Source: an uncultured Oscillospiraceae bacterium
GTDB lineage: Bacteria > Bacillota > Clostridia > Oscillospirales > Oscillospiraceae
DNA length: 13,988 bases
NCBI GenBank assembly: GCA_910588455.1
Contig: CAJUPG010000055.1
Coordinates: 1 to 13,988, forward strand
Reading direction: 5' to 3'
Both the position numbers and the translations under genes were made by a program. The notes beneath the pieces were generated by a model, which saw only the letters and a program-made list of their open reading frames with translations, did no database searches and was not told the DNA's origin. This document shows, in pieces, positions 7,014 through 13,988 of the stretch (position 1 is the first letter of the stretch; each line of letters begins with the position of its first letter).

Positions 7014-10000
7014 ATGGGCTTTCCACTCAGCGGGGAACAGCGCCAGGTGGTGGACGACCGGGGGGGACAGCTTCTGGTGTCCGCCGCCGCCGGGTCGGGC
7101 AAAACCCGGGTACTGGTGGAGCGGCTGCTGGACCGGGTAGCCGGGGAAGGGCTGGACTTGACGGATTTTTTGGTGATCACCTACACCAAGGCCGCCGCCG
7201 CCGAGCTGCGGGACCGCATCGCCCAGGAGCTGGCGGAACGGCTGGCCCAAGCGCCCAATGACCGCCACCTGCGCCGCCAGTCCGCCCTGGTCTATCGGGC
7301 CCAGATCTCCACCATCCACGCTTTCTGTGCCGGACTGCTCCGGGAAAACGGGCATCTGCTGGATCTGAACCCGGATTTCCGCCTGTGTGACGAGGCGGAG
7401 GGGCGGATGCTGATGGATCAGGTGCTCACTGATGTGATGGAGCGCCAATATGAAAAGCTGGACCCGGCGGCGGACTTCGCCCAGCTGGTGGACACCCTGT
7501 CCGCCGGCCGGGACGACCGGCCTTTGGAGGAGATTGTCCGGGTTGTATTCCTGCAGATTCAAAGCCACCAGAACCCGGAGGGCTGGCTGAAGGAACAGAG
7601 CCGCCTGTGGGAGCTGGAGGGGGTAGCCGGAGCGGAGGACACTGCCTGGGGGACCCTGCTGCTGGAGCAGAGCCGCCGGCAGGTGCGCTTCTGCCTGGAC
7701 CGGCTGGAGGAGGCCCGGGCCCTGGCGGACCGGGACGTGGTGCTGTCCGGCAACTACGGCGAGAGCCTGGCCGTCTCCCTGGAGGGCGCCCGTAAGCTGC
7801 TGGACGGTCTGGACCAGGGCTGGGACGCAGCCCGGGCCGCTCTGCCCGTCCCCTTCCCCGCGGCCAGACGGAAATCGGGCGTGCAGGATTTACAGGCCCA
7901 GGAGCGGATGAAATCCCTTCGGGAGCGGTGCAAAAAGCAGCTGTCCAAGCTGGAGGAGATCTTTTCCGAGGACAGCGCCGCTTTGCTGGACGGCCTGCGG
8001 GACGCCCGGCCCGCCGTGCAGGGGCTGATGGCCCTGGTGGGGGAGTTTGCCGCCGCCTTCCGGGCGGAGAAGGACCGGCGGGGGCTGCTGGATTTCTCCG
8101 ATCTGGAGCATTTTGCGGCCAAGCTGCTCCAGGAGAACGGGGAGCCCACTCCCCTGGCCCGGAGCTATACCCAGCGGCTGGCGGAGGTGATGGTGGACGA
8201 ATACCAGGACACCAACCAGGTCCAGAACGCCATTTTCACCGCCATCTCGGGCAATGGCCGGAAGCTTTTTCTGGTGGGGGATGTGAAGCAGTCCATTTAC
8301 CGGTTCCGGCTGGCGGACCCCACGATTTTTCTGGAAAAATACCGCAGCTTCTTTCCCCCGGAGCGGGCCGGTGAGGGGGAGCCCCGCCGGCGGGTGCTCT
8401 CCCGGAACTTCCGCTCCCGGCCGGAGATATTGGACGCCTGCAATGATCTGTTCCGGAGCATTATGTCCCGGCAGCTGGGAGAGCTGGACTACACCCAGGA
8501 CCACGCCCTGTTCCCCGGCCGGGACGAGTATCCGGGGCAGGCGCAGCCGGTGGAACTGGCGGTGCTGGACCTGGCCTGCCTGGGCGAGCTGGAGGAAGCC
8601 GAGCACAAGGATTTTCTGGAGGCCCGGTATGCCGCCCGGCGGATTGAGGGCTTGATGGACCGGTACGCCCCCGGCGATATTATGATTCTGCTCCGCTCCC
8701 CCGGCGGCAGCATCCGCCACTATGTCCGGGCCCTGGAGGAACGAAACATCCCCTGGTCCGCCGAGAGCAGCGAGGACCTCTTCGCCGCCACCGAAGTCCA
8801 GGTGGCCCTGGCCATTCTGCGGATTGTGGACAATCCCCGGCAGGACGTGGCGCTGCTGGCCGCCCTGCGCTCCCCGGTTTACGGCTTTTCCGCCGACCGG
8901 TTAGCCATTCTGCGCAGCCAGGCCCGGGGAGATTTTTATCAGGTTCTGATCCAAAACGCCCAAGAGGGCGCGGCGGACTGTCAGGTATTTTTACGGGAGC
9001 TGGAGGAGCTTCGCTTCCAGTCCGGGGAGCGGACAGCCCGGGAGCTGATTTGGTATACCTATGAGCGCACCAACCTGCTGGGGCTGTTCGGCGCCATGGA
9101 CGGCGGGGAAAAGCGCCAGCACAACCTGCTGTCCCTCTACGCCCTGGCGGGGCGGCTGGAGGAGAGCGGCTGCCGCTCCCTGTTCCAGTTCCTGCTCCGG
9201 GTGGACCGGCTGCGGGCTTCCAAAAAGCGGATGAGCCTCCCCGGAGAGAGCCAGCGCCAGGGCGGCGTATCCATTTTGTCCATCCACCGCTCCAAGGGGC
9301 TGGAAAAGCCGGTGGTGCTGGTGTGCGGTCTGTCCAAGCAGTTCAACCAGGATGACTTACGCCAGCGGGTGCTCTTTCATCCGGTACTGGGGGTGGGCCC
9401 CACGGGGCTGGACCGGCGGCGGATGGTGGAGTACCCCACCCTGGCCCGGCAGGCGGTTGCCGTTCAGCGGCGGCGGGAGACCCTCTCGGAGGAGATGCGC
9501 CTGCTGTACGTGGCCATGACCCGGGCTCAGGAGAAGCTGATTTTAACCGCAGGGCTCCGGGACGCCGGGAAAAACCTGGCCCGTCTGGGAGAGGATGCTG
9601 CCTTTCCCCTCTCCCCCATGGCCCTGGAGGGCCAGGGGAGTTTAGGGGCCTGGGTGCTGCTTCACGCCCTCACCCGGCCGGAGGGAAGCGTTCTGCGCAG
9701 CGCCGCCGGACTGGAGGCCGCCGCCGCGCCGGACCTGGGCGCCCCCTGGGAGATCCGGCTGGTGCCCGGGAAGGAGCTTCTAACGGCGGAGGCTCCTCCG
9801 GCGGAGGACCCCTCCCCCACCCTGGAGGAAGCAGCTCCGGACCTGGGCGCGCTGCTGTCCTGGCGTTACCCCCATCTGGCCGCCTGCACCGCCCCCAGCA
9901 AGGTGACGGCCACCCAGCTGAAGGGCAGAGAGCTGGACCAGGAGGCCGCCCAGGAGGCGGAGAAGGTCTTTGCCCCCAAGCCGCTCAACCGCCCCTCTTT

Positions 10001-10508
10001 CGCGGCCTGGGAACAAGGCCTCACCGCCGCCCAGCGGGGAAGCGCCATCCATCTGGCCATGCAGTACCTGCCTTTGAACGGGGACGGCTCGGTCCGGTGG
10101 GCGGCAGAGGAGCTGGAGCGCTTGACCCGGGAGGGGTTTCTCACGCCCCTGCAAAGCCGGGCGGTGGACCCGGCGCTGCTGGCCGCCTTTGTCAGCTCAC
10201 CCCTGGGGCGGGAGATGGCGGCGGCCCCTATATGCCGGCGGGAATTTAAGTTTTCCCTGCTCATTCCCCAGAACGGAGAGGAGGTTTTGTTCCAGGGCAT
10301 CGTGGATGCCTGGTTCGGAGATCAGACGGGCGTGACGGTGCTGGACTTCAAAAGCGACTGGGTGAGCGCACAGGGCGCCCGGGAACGGGCGGAGTCCTAC
10401 CGCTCCCAGCTGGACGCCTATTCCAACGCCCTGGAGCGAATCCTGGGACTTCCGGTGAAGCGGAAGATAATTTGGTTCTTTCAGCTGGGGGAGCCGGTGG
10501 AGCTGTAA
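7014..10508 (+). CDS. addA: ATP-dependent helicase/nuclease subunit A
   Basis: A 1164-aa AddA (RexA), slightly shorter than the usual ~1200 aa. It is the superfamily 1 (UvrD/Rep-like) 3'-5' helicase motor plus nuclease of AddAB. Helicase motifs appear in order: Walker A AAAGSGKT (24-31), motif Ia TYTKAAAAELR (56-66), Walker B DEYQDT (395-400), GDVKQSIYRFR shortly after, motif V around SIHRSKGLEKP, and motif VI YVAMTR (832-837). The C-terminal RecB-like nuclease has GIVDAWFGD with Asp1098 and LDFKSD with Asp1111 and Lys1113. An Ala/Pro-rich, poorly conserved linker lies about 870-970. ATG 7014 is preceded by AGGGG (7001-7005) at 8 nt. It starts 17 bases after the kinase stop and ends the operon, a terminator following. 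No truncation or missing catalytic residue is seen. Confidence 0.97.
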   Translation: MGFPLSGEQRQVVDDRGGQLLVSAAAGSGKTRVLVERLLDRVAGEGLDLTDFLVITYTKAAAAELRDRIAQELAERLAQAPNDRHLRRQSALVYRAQISTIHAFCAGLLRENGHLLDLNPDFRLCDEAEGRMLMDQVLTDVMERQYEKLDPAADFAQLVDTLSAGRDDRPLEEIVRVVFLQIQSHQNPEGWLKEQSRLWELEGVAGAEDTAWGTLLLEQSRRQVRFCLDRLEEARALADRDVVLSGNYGESLAVSLEGARKLLDGLDQGWDAARAALPVPFPAARRKSGVQDLQAQERMKSLRERCKKQLSKLEEIFSEDSAALLDGLRDARPAVQGLMALVGEFAAAFRAEKDRRGLLDFSDLEHFAAKLLQENGEPTPLARSYTQRLAEVMVDEYQDTNQVQNAIFTAISGNGRKLFLVGDVKQSIYRFRLADPTIFLEKYRSFFPPERAGEGEPRRRVLSRNFRSRPEILDACNDLFRSIMSRQLGELDYTQDHALFPGRDEYPGQAQPVELAVLDLACLGELEEAEHKDFLEARYAARRIEGLMDRYAPGDIMILLRSPGGSIRHYVRALEERNIPWSAESSEDLFAATEVQVALAILRIVDNPRQDVALLAALRSPVYGFSADRLAILRSQARGDFYQVLIQNAQEGAADCQVFLRELEELRFQSGERTARELIWYTYERTNLLGLFGAMDGGEKRQHNLLSLYALAGRLEESGCRSLFQFLLRVDRLRASKKRMSLPGESQRQGGVSILSIHRSKGLEKPVVLVCGLSKQFNQDDLRQRVLFHPVLGVGPTGLDRRRMVEYPTLARQAVAVQRRRETLSEEMRLLYVAMTRAQEKLILTAGLRDAGKNLARLGEDAAFPLSPMALEGQGSLGAWVLLHALTRPEGSVLRSAAGLEAAAAPDLGAPWEIRLVPGKELLTAEAPPAEDPSPTLEEAAPDLGALLSWRYPHLAACTAPSKVTATQLKGRELDQEAAQEAEKVFAPKPLNRPSFAAWEQGLTAAQRGSAIHLAMQYLPLNGDGSVRWAAEELERLTREGFLTPLQSRAVDPALLAAFVSSPLGREMAAAPICRREFKFSLLIPQNGEEVLFQGIVDAWFGDQTGVTVLDFKSDWVSAQGARERAESYRSQLDAYSNALERILGLPVKRKIIWFFQLGEPVEL

Positions 10509-10554
10509 GCCAGGCCCCATCTTATTGCATGAAAACAACCGTTCTGAAATGCTG

Positions 10555-10597
10555 AAAAATCCCCTGCGTCCGTGTTCGGGCGCAGGGGAAATTTTTT
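10555..10597. terminator. Bidirectional intrinsic terminator between addA and malQ
   Basis: Left arm 10561-10572 pairs with right arm 10577-10588 (12 bp, one G-T wobble) around the loop TGTT. AAATTTTTT follows at 10589-10597, and five A precede at 10555-10559. It therefore can end the rightward addA operon and, on the other strand with a shorter U tract, the leftward sugar operon whose last stop is at 10600. The 47 bases between the addA stop and this hairpin show nothing else. Confidence 0.88.
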
Positions 10598-10599
10598 GT

Positions 10600-12051
10600 T
10601 CAGCGGCCGTACAGCCGGGTAAAATCCCGCAGCCGGCGGGACAGCTCCGGCGTCAGCGCATCCGCCTTCATCCGCCACAGCCAGTTTCCTCCCAGCTTGC
10701 CGGGGGTGTTCATCCGGGCCTCCGCCCCCAGCTCCAGGTAGTCCTGCATCTGGGCGATGAACAGCCGGGCCCGGGAGCTCATGCCCCCCCGGAGGAACCC
10801 CCAGTGGAGGCCCTCCTCCCGGTTTAAGCCCAGATACCGCCGGGCCATGTCCACGTCCTCCGGGTCCGCCTCCTCCAGCCAGCCCAGAATGGTGGTGTTG
10901 TCGTGGGTGCCCGCGTAGCACACGCAGTTTTCCGGGTAGCAGTGGGGCAGGTAGTCCCCCGCCTCCCGGCTGTCAAAGGCAAACTCCAGCACCTTCATGC
11001 CCGGATAGCCCGAGTAATCCAGCAGGGCCTTGACCTCCTTGGTCACATAGCCCAGATCCTCCGCGATGATGAGGGCCTCCGGAAATTTTTCCCGGACCAT
11101 TTGGATAAAATCCTCCCCCGGTCCCGGCTCCCACCGGCCCCCGGCGGCGGTCTCGTCCCCATAGGGCACCGCCCAGTAGCTCTCCAAGCCCCGGAAGTGG
11201 TCCAGGCGAATGGCGTCAAAGCGCTCCAGCGTCCCCCGCAGGCGGCTCTCCCACCAGGCATAGCCGTCCCGCTTCATGGAGTCCCACCGGTACAGGGGGT
11301 TGCCCCACAGCTGTCCCTCGTCGGTAAAGCCGTCGGGAGGCACTCCGGATACGTCGATGGGCACGTTGTCCGAGTCCAGCTGGAAGCGCTCCGGATGGGC
11401 CCACACGTCGGCGGAGTCCATGGCCACATAGATGGGCAGGTCCCCGATGATGGAAATGCCCTTTTCGTTGGCGTACCGCTTCAGGGCCGTCCACTGGGTT
11501 TCAAACAAAAATTGCAGGTAGGTGAAAAACTGCTCATCCCGCGCCAGCTCCTCCGCCGGGACCTCTTCCCGGGGCCACTGGGTCCAGGGCTTCATGTCCC
11601 AGCGGCGCTTCAGGGCCATAAACCGGGCGTAATCCTCCAGCCAGGGGCGGCTCTGGGCAAACGCCTCCACCTTCTGCCGGTCCCGGTCCCAGCCCCGGGC
11701 AAAGGCCCGCTCCAGCAGGGGAAGCCGGGCCCGGTAAATGGCCCCGTAGTCCACCCGCTCCGGGTCGTCCCCCCAGAAGGAGGCCCGGACCTCCTCCGGC
11801 TCCAGCAGGCCGTCTGCAATCAGCAGGTCCAGGTCGATGTAATAGGGATTTCCCGCGAATGTTGAAAAGGATTGATAGGGGGAATCTCCGTAGCTGATGG
11901 GGCCCACCGGCAGCATCTGCCAAAATTTCTGGCCGCTCTCCGCCAAAAAGTCTACAAAGTCACAGGCGCAGCGGCCCAGGGTCCCGATCCCGTAGGGTGC
12001 GGGCAGAGAGGAGACGGACAGCAGAACGCCCGCAGCTCGATTCAGTGCCAT
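10600..12051 (-). CDS. malQ: 4-alpha-glucanotransferase (amylomaltase, GH77)
   Basis: A 483-aa GH77 amylomaltase of the short (Thermus/plant-like) type. It transfers maltosyl and longer alpha-1,4-glucan units between malto-oligosaccharides in the cytoplasm, releasing glucose. The start SSLPAPYGIGTLG and then GDSPYQSFSTFAGNP are family hallmarks. The nucleophile is Asp284 in IRLDHFRG, the acid/base Glu331 in IIAEDLG, and the transition-state Asp384 in THDNTT. DLPIYVAMDSADVW (204-217) and the C-terminal NTPGKLGGNWLWR are also conserved. The ATG at 12051 lies 9 bases after the permease stop (12063-12061). AGGAG touches the ATG directly, so the working ribosome site is probably the AAGG overlapping that stop codon. 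It is the last gene of the uptake operon, and this supports a glucan or maltodextrin substrate for the transporter. Confidence 0.96.
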   Translation of the reverse strand: MALNRAAGVLLSVSSLPAPYGIGTLGRCACDFVDFLAESGQKFWQMLPVGPISYGDSPYQSFSTFAGNPYYIDLDLLIADGLLEPEEVRASFWGDDPERVDYGAIYRARLPLLERAFARGWDRDRQKVEAFAQSRPWLEDYARFMALKRRWDMKPWTQWPREEVPAEELARDEQFFTYLQFLFETQWTALKRYANEKGISIIGDLPIYVAMDSADVWAHPERFQLDSDNVPIDVSGVPPDGFTDEGQLWGNPLYRWDSMKRDGYAWWESRLRGTLERFDAIRLDHFRGLESYWAVPYGDETAAGGRWEPGPGEDFIQMVREKFPEALIIAEDLGYVTKEVKALLDYSGYPGMKVLEFAFDSREAGDYLPHCYPENCVCYAGTHDNTTILGWLEEADPEDVDMARRYLGLNREEGLHWGFLRGGMSSRARLFIAQMQDYLELGAEARMNTPGKLGGNWLWRMKADALTPELSRRLRDFTRLYGR

Positions 12052-12060
12052 CTCCTCACC

Positions 12061-12888
12061 TTACCCCTTCACCGCGCCGGCGGCCACGCCCTTGATGATG
12101 TACTTCTGGCAGCTCAGGTAGAAGATAATGATGGGAATCACGGCCAGCACCAGAGAAGCCATAATCGCGCCCATGTCCACCCGGCCATAGGAGCCCTGCA
12201 TCCGCTGGATGACGATGGAAATGGTGCTGAACTTGTTCAGGTCCAGGGTCAGGTAGGGCAGCAGGAAGTCGTTCCAGATCCACATGGTCTCCAGAATACC
12301 CACGGAGATATAGGTGGGCTTCATGATGGGCAGCACCACGGAGAAGAAGGTCCGCAGGGGGGTGCAGCCGTCGATCATGGCGGCTTCCTCAATCTCGATG
12401 GGGATGGACTTGACAAAGCCGCAGAACATGAACACCGCCAGCCCCGCGCCGAAGCCCAGGTAAATGATAATCAGGCCCCAGGGGGTGTTCAGCTTCAGCC
12501 GGTCGGTCACCAGGGAGAGGGTGAACATCACCATCTGGAAGGGCACCACCATGGAGAACACGCACAGGGTATACAGCAGTTTTGTCCCCTTGTTGTTCAC
12601 CCGGGTGATGAACCAGGCGAACATGGAGGTACACACCAGAATGACCACCACGGAGCCCACGGTGATAATCAGGGTCCACAGCACGGCCTTTAAAAAGCCG
12701 TAGTCGTTGACGGCGTTGGCGTAGTTCTCCAGGCCGATCCAGGTCTTTTCCGTGGGCGGATTGAAGGGCTCCAGATTGATGAAGGCTTTCTTCTTAAACG
12801 AGTTCATCAGCACCACAAACAGGGGGGACACGTAAAATATTGCCACAACAGTCAGGATACAGGTGGCAATCCAGCCTTTTTTCTTCAT
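12061..12888 (-). CDS. Carbohydrate ABC transporter permease, MalG type
   Basis: A 275-aa inner-membrane permease of the MalG family (binding-protein-dependent, CUT1 sugar transporters). About six hydrophobic segments are visible, the first at residues 7-29. The cytoplasmic EAA loop that docks the ATPase runs from Glu168 (EAAMIDGCTPLRTFFSVVLP), with the conserved Gly174 and Pro187. The C-terminus ends QKYIIKGVAAGAVKG, a typical MalG-type tail. Its ATG shares one base with the TAA of the upstream permease (TAATG), and GGAGG lies about 10 nt upstream within that gene, so translation is coupled. It pairs with the MalF-type protein to form the membrane channel. malQ downstream argues for malto-oligosaccharides, but CUT1 specificity cannot be read from a permease alone. 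Confidence 0.94.
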   Translation of the reverse strand: MKKKGWIATCILTVVAIFYVSPLFVVLMNSFKKKAFINLEPFNPPTEKTWIGLENYANAVNDYGFLKAVLWTLIITVGSVVVILVCTSMFAWFITRVNNKGTKLLYTLCVFSMVVPFQMVMFTLSLVTDRLKLNTPWGLIIIYLGFGAGLAVFMFCGFVKSIPIEIEEAAMIDGCTPLRTFFSVVLPIMKPTYISVGILETMWIWNDFLLPYLTLDLNKFSTISIVIQRMQGSYGRVDMGAIMASLVLAVIPIIIFYLSCQKYIIKGVAAGAVKG

Positions 12889-13730
12889 TACTGCTGCACC
12901 TCCTTGGAGCGGGTCATCCGAAGCTGGAGCAGACCCAAGCCAACCACCAGGATAAAGAACACCACGGCCTTGGCCTGGCCCACACCCTGGTAGCCCACCC
13001 GGCTGTAGAACGTATTAAAGATATTCAGGGCCAGCCCCTCGGTCTGCTTCATGGGCTCGCCGGCGGTCAGGGACAGGTTCTGGTCAAAGAGCTTGAACCC
13101 GTTGGTGAGGGTCAGGAACGTGCAGATGGTGATGGAGGGCATCATGTTGGGGATGGTCACATTCCAAAGCCGCTGCCAGCCGTTGGCGCCGTCAATCTGG
13201 GCGGCCTCGTTTAAATCCCCGGGGATGGACTGCAAACCGGCGATGTAAATAATCATCATATAGCCGATCTGCTGCCAGCACAGCACAATCACCAGCCCCC
13301 AGAAGCCGTACTTGGCGCTGATTTTCAGGGCCAGGTCGTAGTGGGCCAGCACGCCGTTGAAAATCAACTGCCAGATGTAGCCCAGCACGATGCCGCCGAT
13401 CAAATTGGGCATGAAGAAGGTGGTGCGGAAGATGTTGGTGCCCGGAATGTTCTGGGTCAGGACCATGGCGACTGCAAAGGCAATGACGTTAATCAGAATG
13501 ACAGTCACAATGGTAAAGGCGGTGGTAAAGAGAAACGCATGGAGAAATTCCGCGTCCTGGAAGGCCTTGGCGAAGTTGGAGAAGCCCACGAACTTCGCGT
13601 CGGTGACCGTGCGGAAATCGCACAGGGACAGGTAGAGGCCCATCAGAAACGGGACGATAAAGCCGATGATAAAAGCCAGAAACGTGGGGCCCAAAAAGAT
13701 GGGAAAATAGCGTTTGATGGATTTTTCCAT
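12888..13730 (-). CDS. Carbohydrate ABC transporter permease, MalF type
   Basis: A 280-aa permease of the MalF/UgpA family, about six membrane segments, with the first at residues 10-36. The EAA loop is EAAQIDGANGWQRLWNVTIP from Glu175, with the invariant Gly181. Unlike E. coli MalF (about 514 aa) it lacks the large periplasmic insertion, which is usual in Firmicutes. Start ATG 13730: AAGGAGG is 13 nt upstream, longer than ideal, but no other start codon lies in frame between them, so this start stands and initiation may be modest. It follows the binding-protein gene by 97 bases that contain a strong hairpin, and overlaps the next permease by one base. It partners that permease in a heterodimeric channel. 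Confidence 0.94.
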   Translation of the reverse strand: MEKSIKRYFPIFLGPTFLAFIIGFIVPFLMGLYLSLCDFRTVTDAKFVGFSNFAKAFQDAEFLHAFLFTTAFTIVTVILINVIAFAVAMVLTQNIPGTNIFRTTFFMPNLIGGIVLGYIWQLIFNGVLAHYDLALKISAKYGFWGLVIVLCWQQIGYMMIIYIAGLQSIPGDLNEAAQIDGANGWQRLWNVTIPNMMPSITICTFLTLTNGFKLFDQNLSLTAGEPMKQTEGLALNIFNTFYSRVGYQGVGQAKAVVFFILVVGLGLLQLRMTRSKEVQQ

Positions 13731-13770
13731 AGCGGACGTGCAGCCTCCTTATTGAATTTCAGACAGAAGA

Positions 13771-13805
13771 ACCGGGGCGGGCGGAGCACTTCCGTCCGCC
13801 CCGGT
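13771..13805 (-). terminator. Intra-operon hairpin between binding-protein and permease genes
   Basis: Arms 13771-13785 and 13791-13805 form a very GC-rich stem around a 5-nt loop. On the minus-strand transcript there are 10 outer pairs (ACCGGGGCGG with CCGCCCCGGT), one A-C mismatch and four inner pairs. The bases after it on that strand (TTCTTCTGTCTG) are U-rich but not a clean U tract. It is best read as a partial terminator or a 3'-end stabilising structure for the binding-protein mRNA. It lies 22 bases past that gene's stop. Confidence 0.7.
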
Positions 13806-13827
13806 ATGGCGTTGACTTACTTGGGTT

Positions 13828-13988
13828 TTACTTGGACTTCTCAGCGGCCCAGTTGTCCACAAAGGCGGCCCGGACGGTCTCCCAGTTGGCGTCGGTCTGG
13901 TCGGCGGCGTAGGTGGTCAGGGCAGAGCCAACCACGTTCTTCCACTCCTCAGAGGGCATGGTGGGGAAGCACCACTTGATGCTGGTGG
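13828..13988 (-). CDS. Extracellular solute-binding protein of sugar ABC transporter, C-terminal fragment
   Basis: An open frame enters from the right edge on the minus strand and ends at a TAA (13830-13828), giving 52 full codons of the C-terminus. The peptide contains KWCFPTMPSEEWKNVV and ends AFVDNWAAEKSK. The pattern of a short amphipathic C-terminal helix with several Trp (KW, EW, NW, NW) and a Lys-rich tail fits group 1 extracellular sugar-binding proteins of CUT1 transporters. Its position directly upstream of MalF- and MalG-type permeases makes that assignment likely. It would capture the oligosaccharide outside the membrane, presumably as a lipoprotein, but the signal peptide and ligand-binding domains lie outside the window. 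Codons (AAG, ACC, GCC, GTC) look like those of a well-expressed gene. The family name rests mainly on context. Confidence 0.8.
   Translation of the reverse strand, partial: TSIKWCFPTMPSEEWKNVVGSALTTYAADQTDANWETVRAAFVDNWAAEKSK

Noticed and set aside
9727..9870. Repeated APDLGA in AddA (two copies about 36 residues apart) as a structural repeat
   Set aside because: Short and located in the low-complexity Ala/Pro linker before the nuclease domain; it could easily arise by chance.
2146..10508. Frequent AGCGG, the Bacillus subtilis Chi sequence recognised by AddAB
   Set aside because: AGCGG arises here mostly from GAG-CGG (Glu-Arg) codon pairs in GC-rich genes, and the Chi sequence of this organism is unknown, so no enrichment can be claimed without a genome-wide count.
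10903..12693. Two long plus-strand frames (10903-11865 and 11872-12693) opposite malQ and the permeases
   Set aside because: His/Gly/Gln-rich antisense translations without domains; the second is typical of reading the complement of membrane-protein codons.

Overview
The window reads as chromosomal DNA of a GC-rich member of the Clostridia, most likely an Oscillospiraceae-type gut anaerobe (Flavonifractor / Oscillibacter-like). That is an inference from four things: strong GGAGG ribosome binding sites, an AddAB rather than RecBCD recombination nuclease, an Etf-type flavoprotein gene, and heavy use of CGG and GGG codons. There is no sign of phage, IS element, CRISPR array, tRNA or rRNA. Coding density is very high and no gene-free stretch exceeds about 100 bases.

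Layout. (1) Bases 2-286, + strand: the 3' end of etfA, ending at a near-perfect bidirectional terminator. (2) Bases 281-332 onward to 2060, - strand: a two-gene operon of a two-domain GNAT acetyltransferase followed by a D-2-hydroxyacid dehydrogenase, converging on etfA. (3) Bases 2061-2145: a compact divergent promoter region in which the two candidate sigma-A promoters overlap. (4) Bases 2146-10508, + strand: a tight four-gene operon addB - alpha/beta hydrolase - pyridoxamine/pyridoxal kinase - addA. The two subunits of the AddAB helicase-nuclease are separated by two unrelated metabolic genes. (5) Bases 10509-10599: a second convergent terminator. (6) Bases 10600-13988, - strand: a carbohydrate uptake and processing operon, transcribed in the order solute-binding protein (C-terminus only) - MalF-type permease - MalG-type permease - malQ 4-alpha-glucanotransferase, with a strong hairpin between the binding-protein gene and the permeases.

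How the genes work together. AddA and AddB form the complex that resects double-strand breaks for RecA. The hydrolase and the PLP-salvage kinase are translationally packed between them, so they are probably co-transcribed; no functional link is evident from sequence. The binding protein and two permeases would import malto-oligosaccharides or a similar glucan, and MalQ would disproportionate the chains in the cytoplasm. No transport ATPase is visible within the window. I found no clear new biological system here. The points most worth checking are the split addB/addA operon, the overlapping divergent promoters and the intra-operon hairpin of the sugar transporter.
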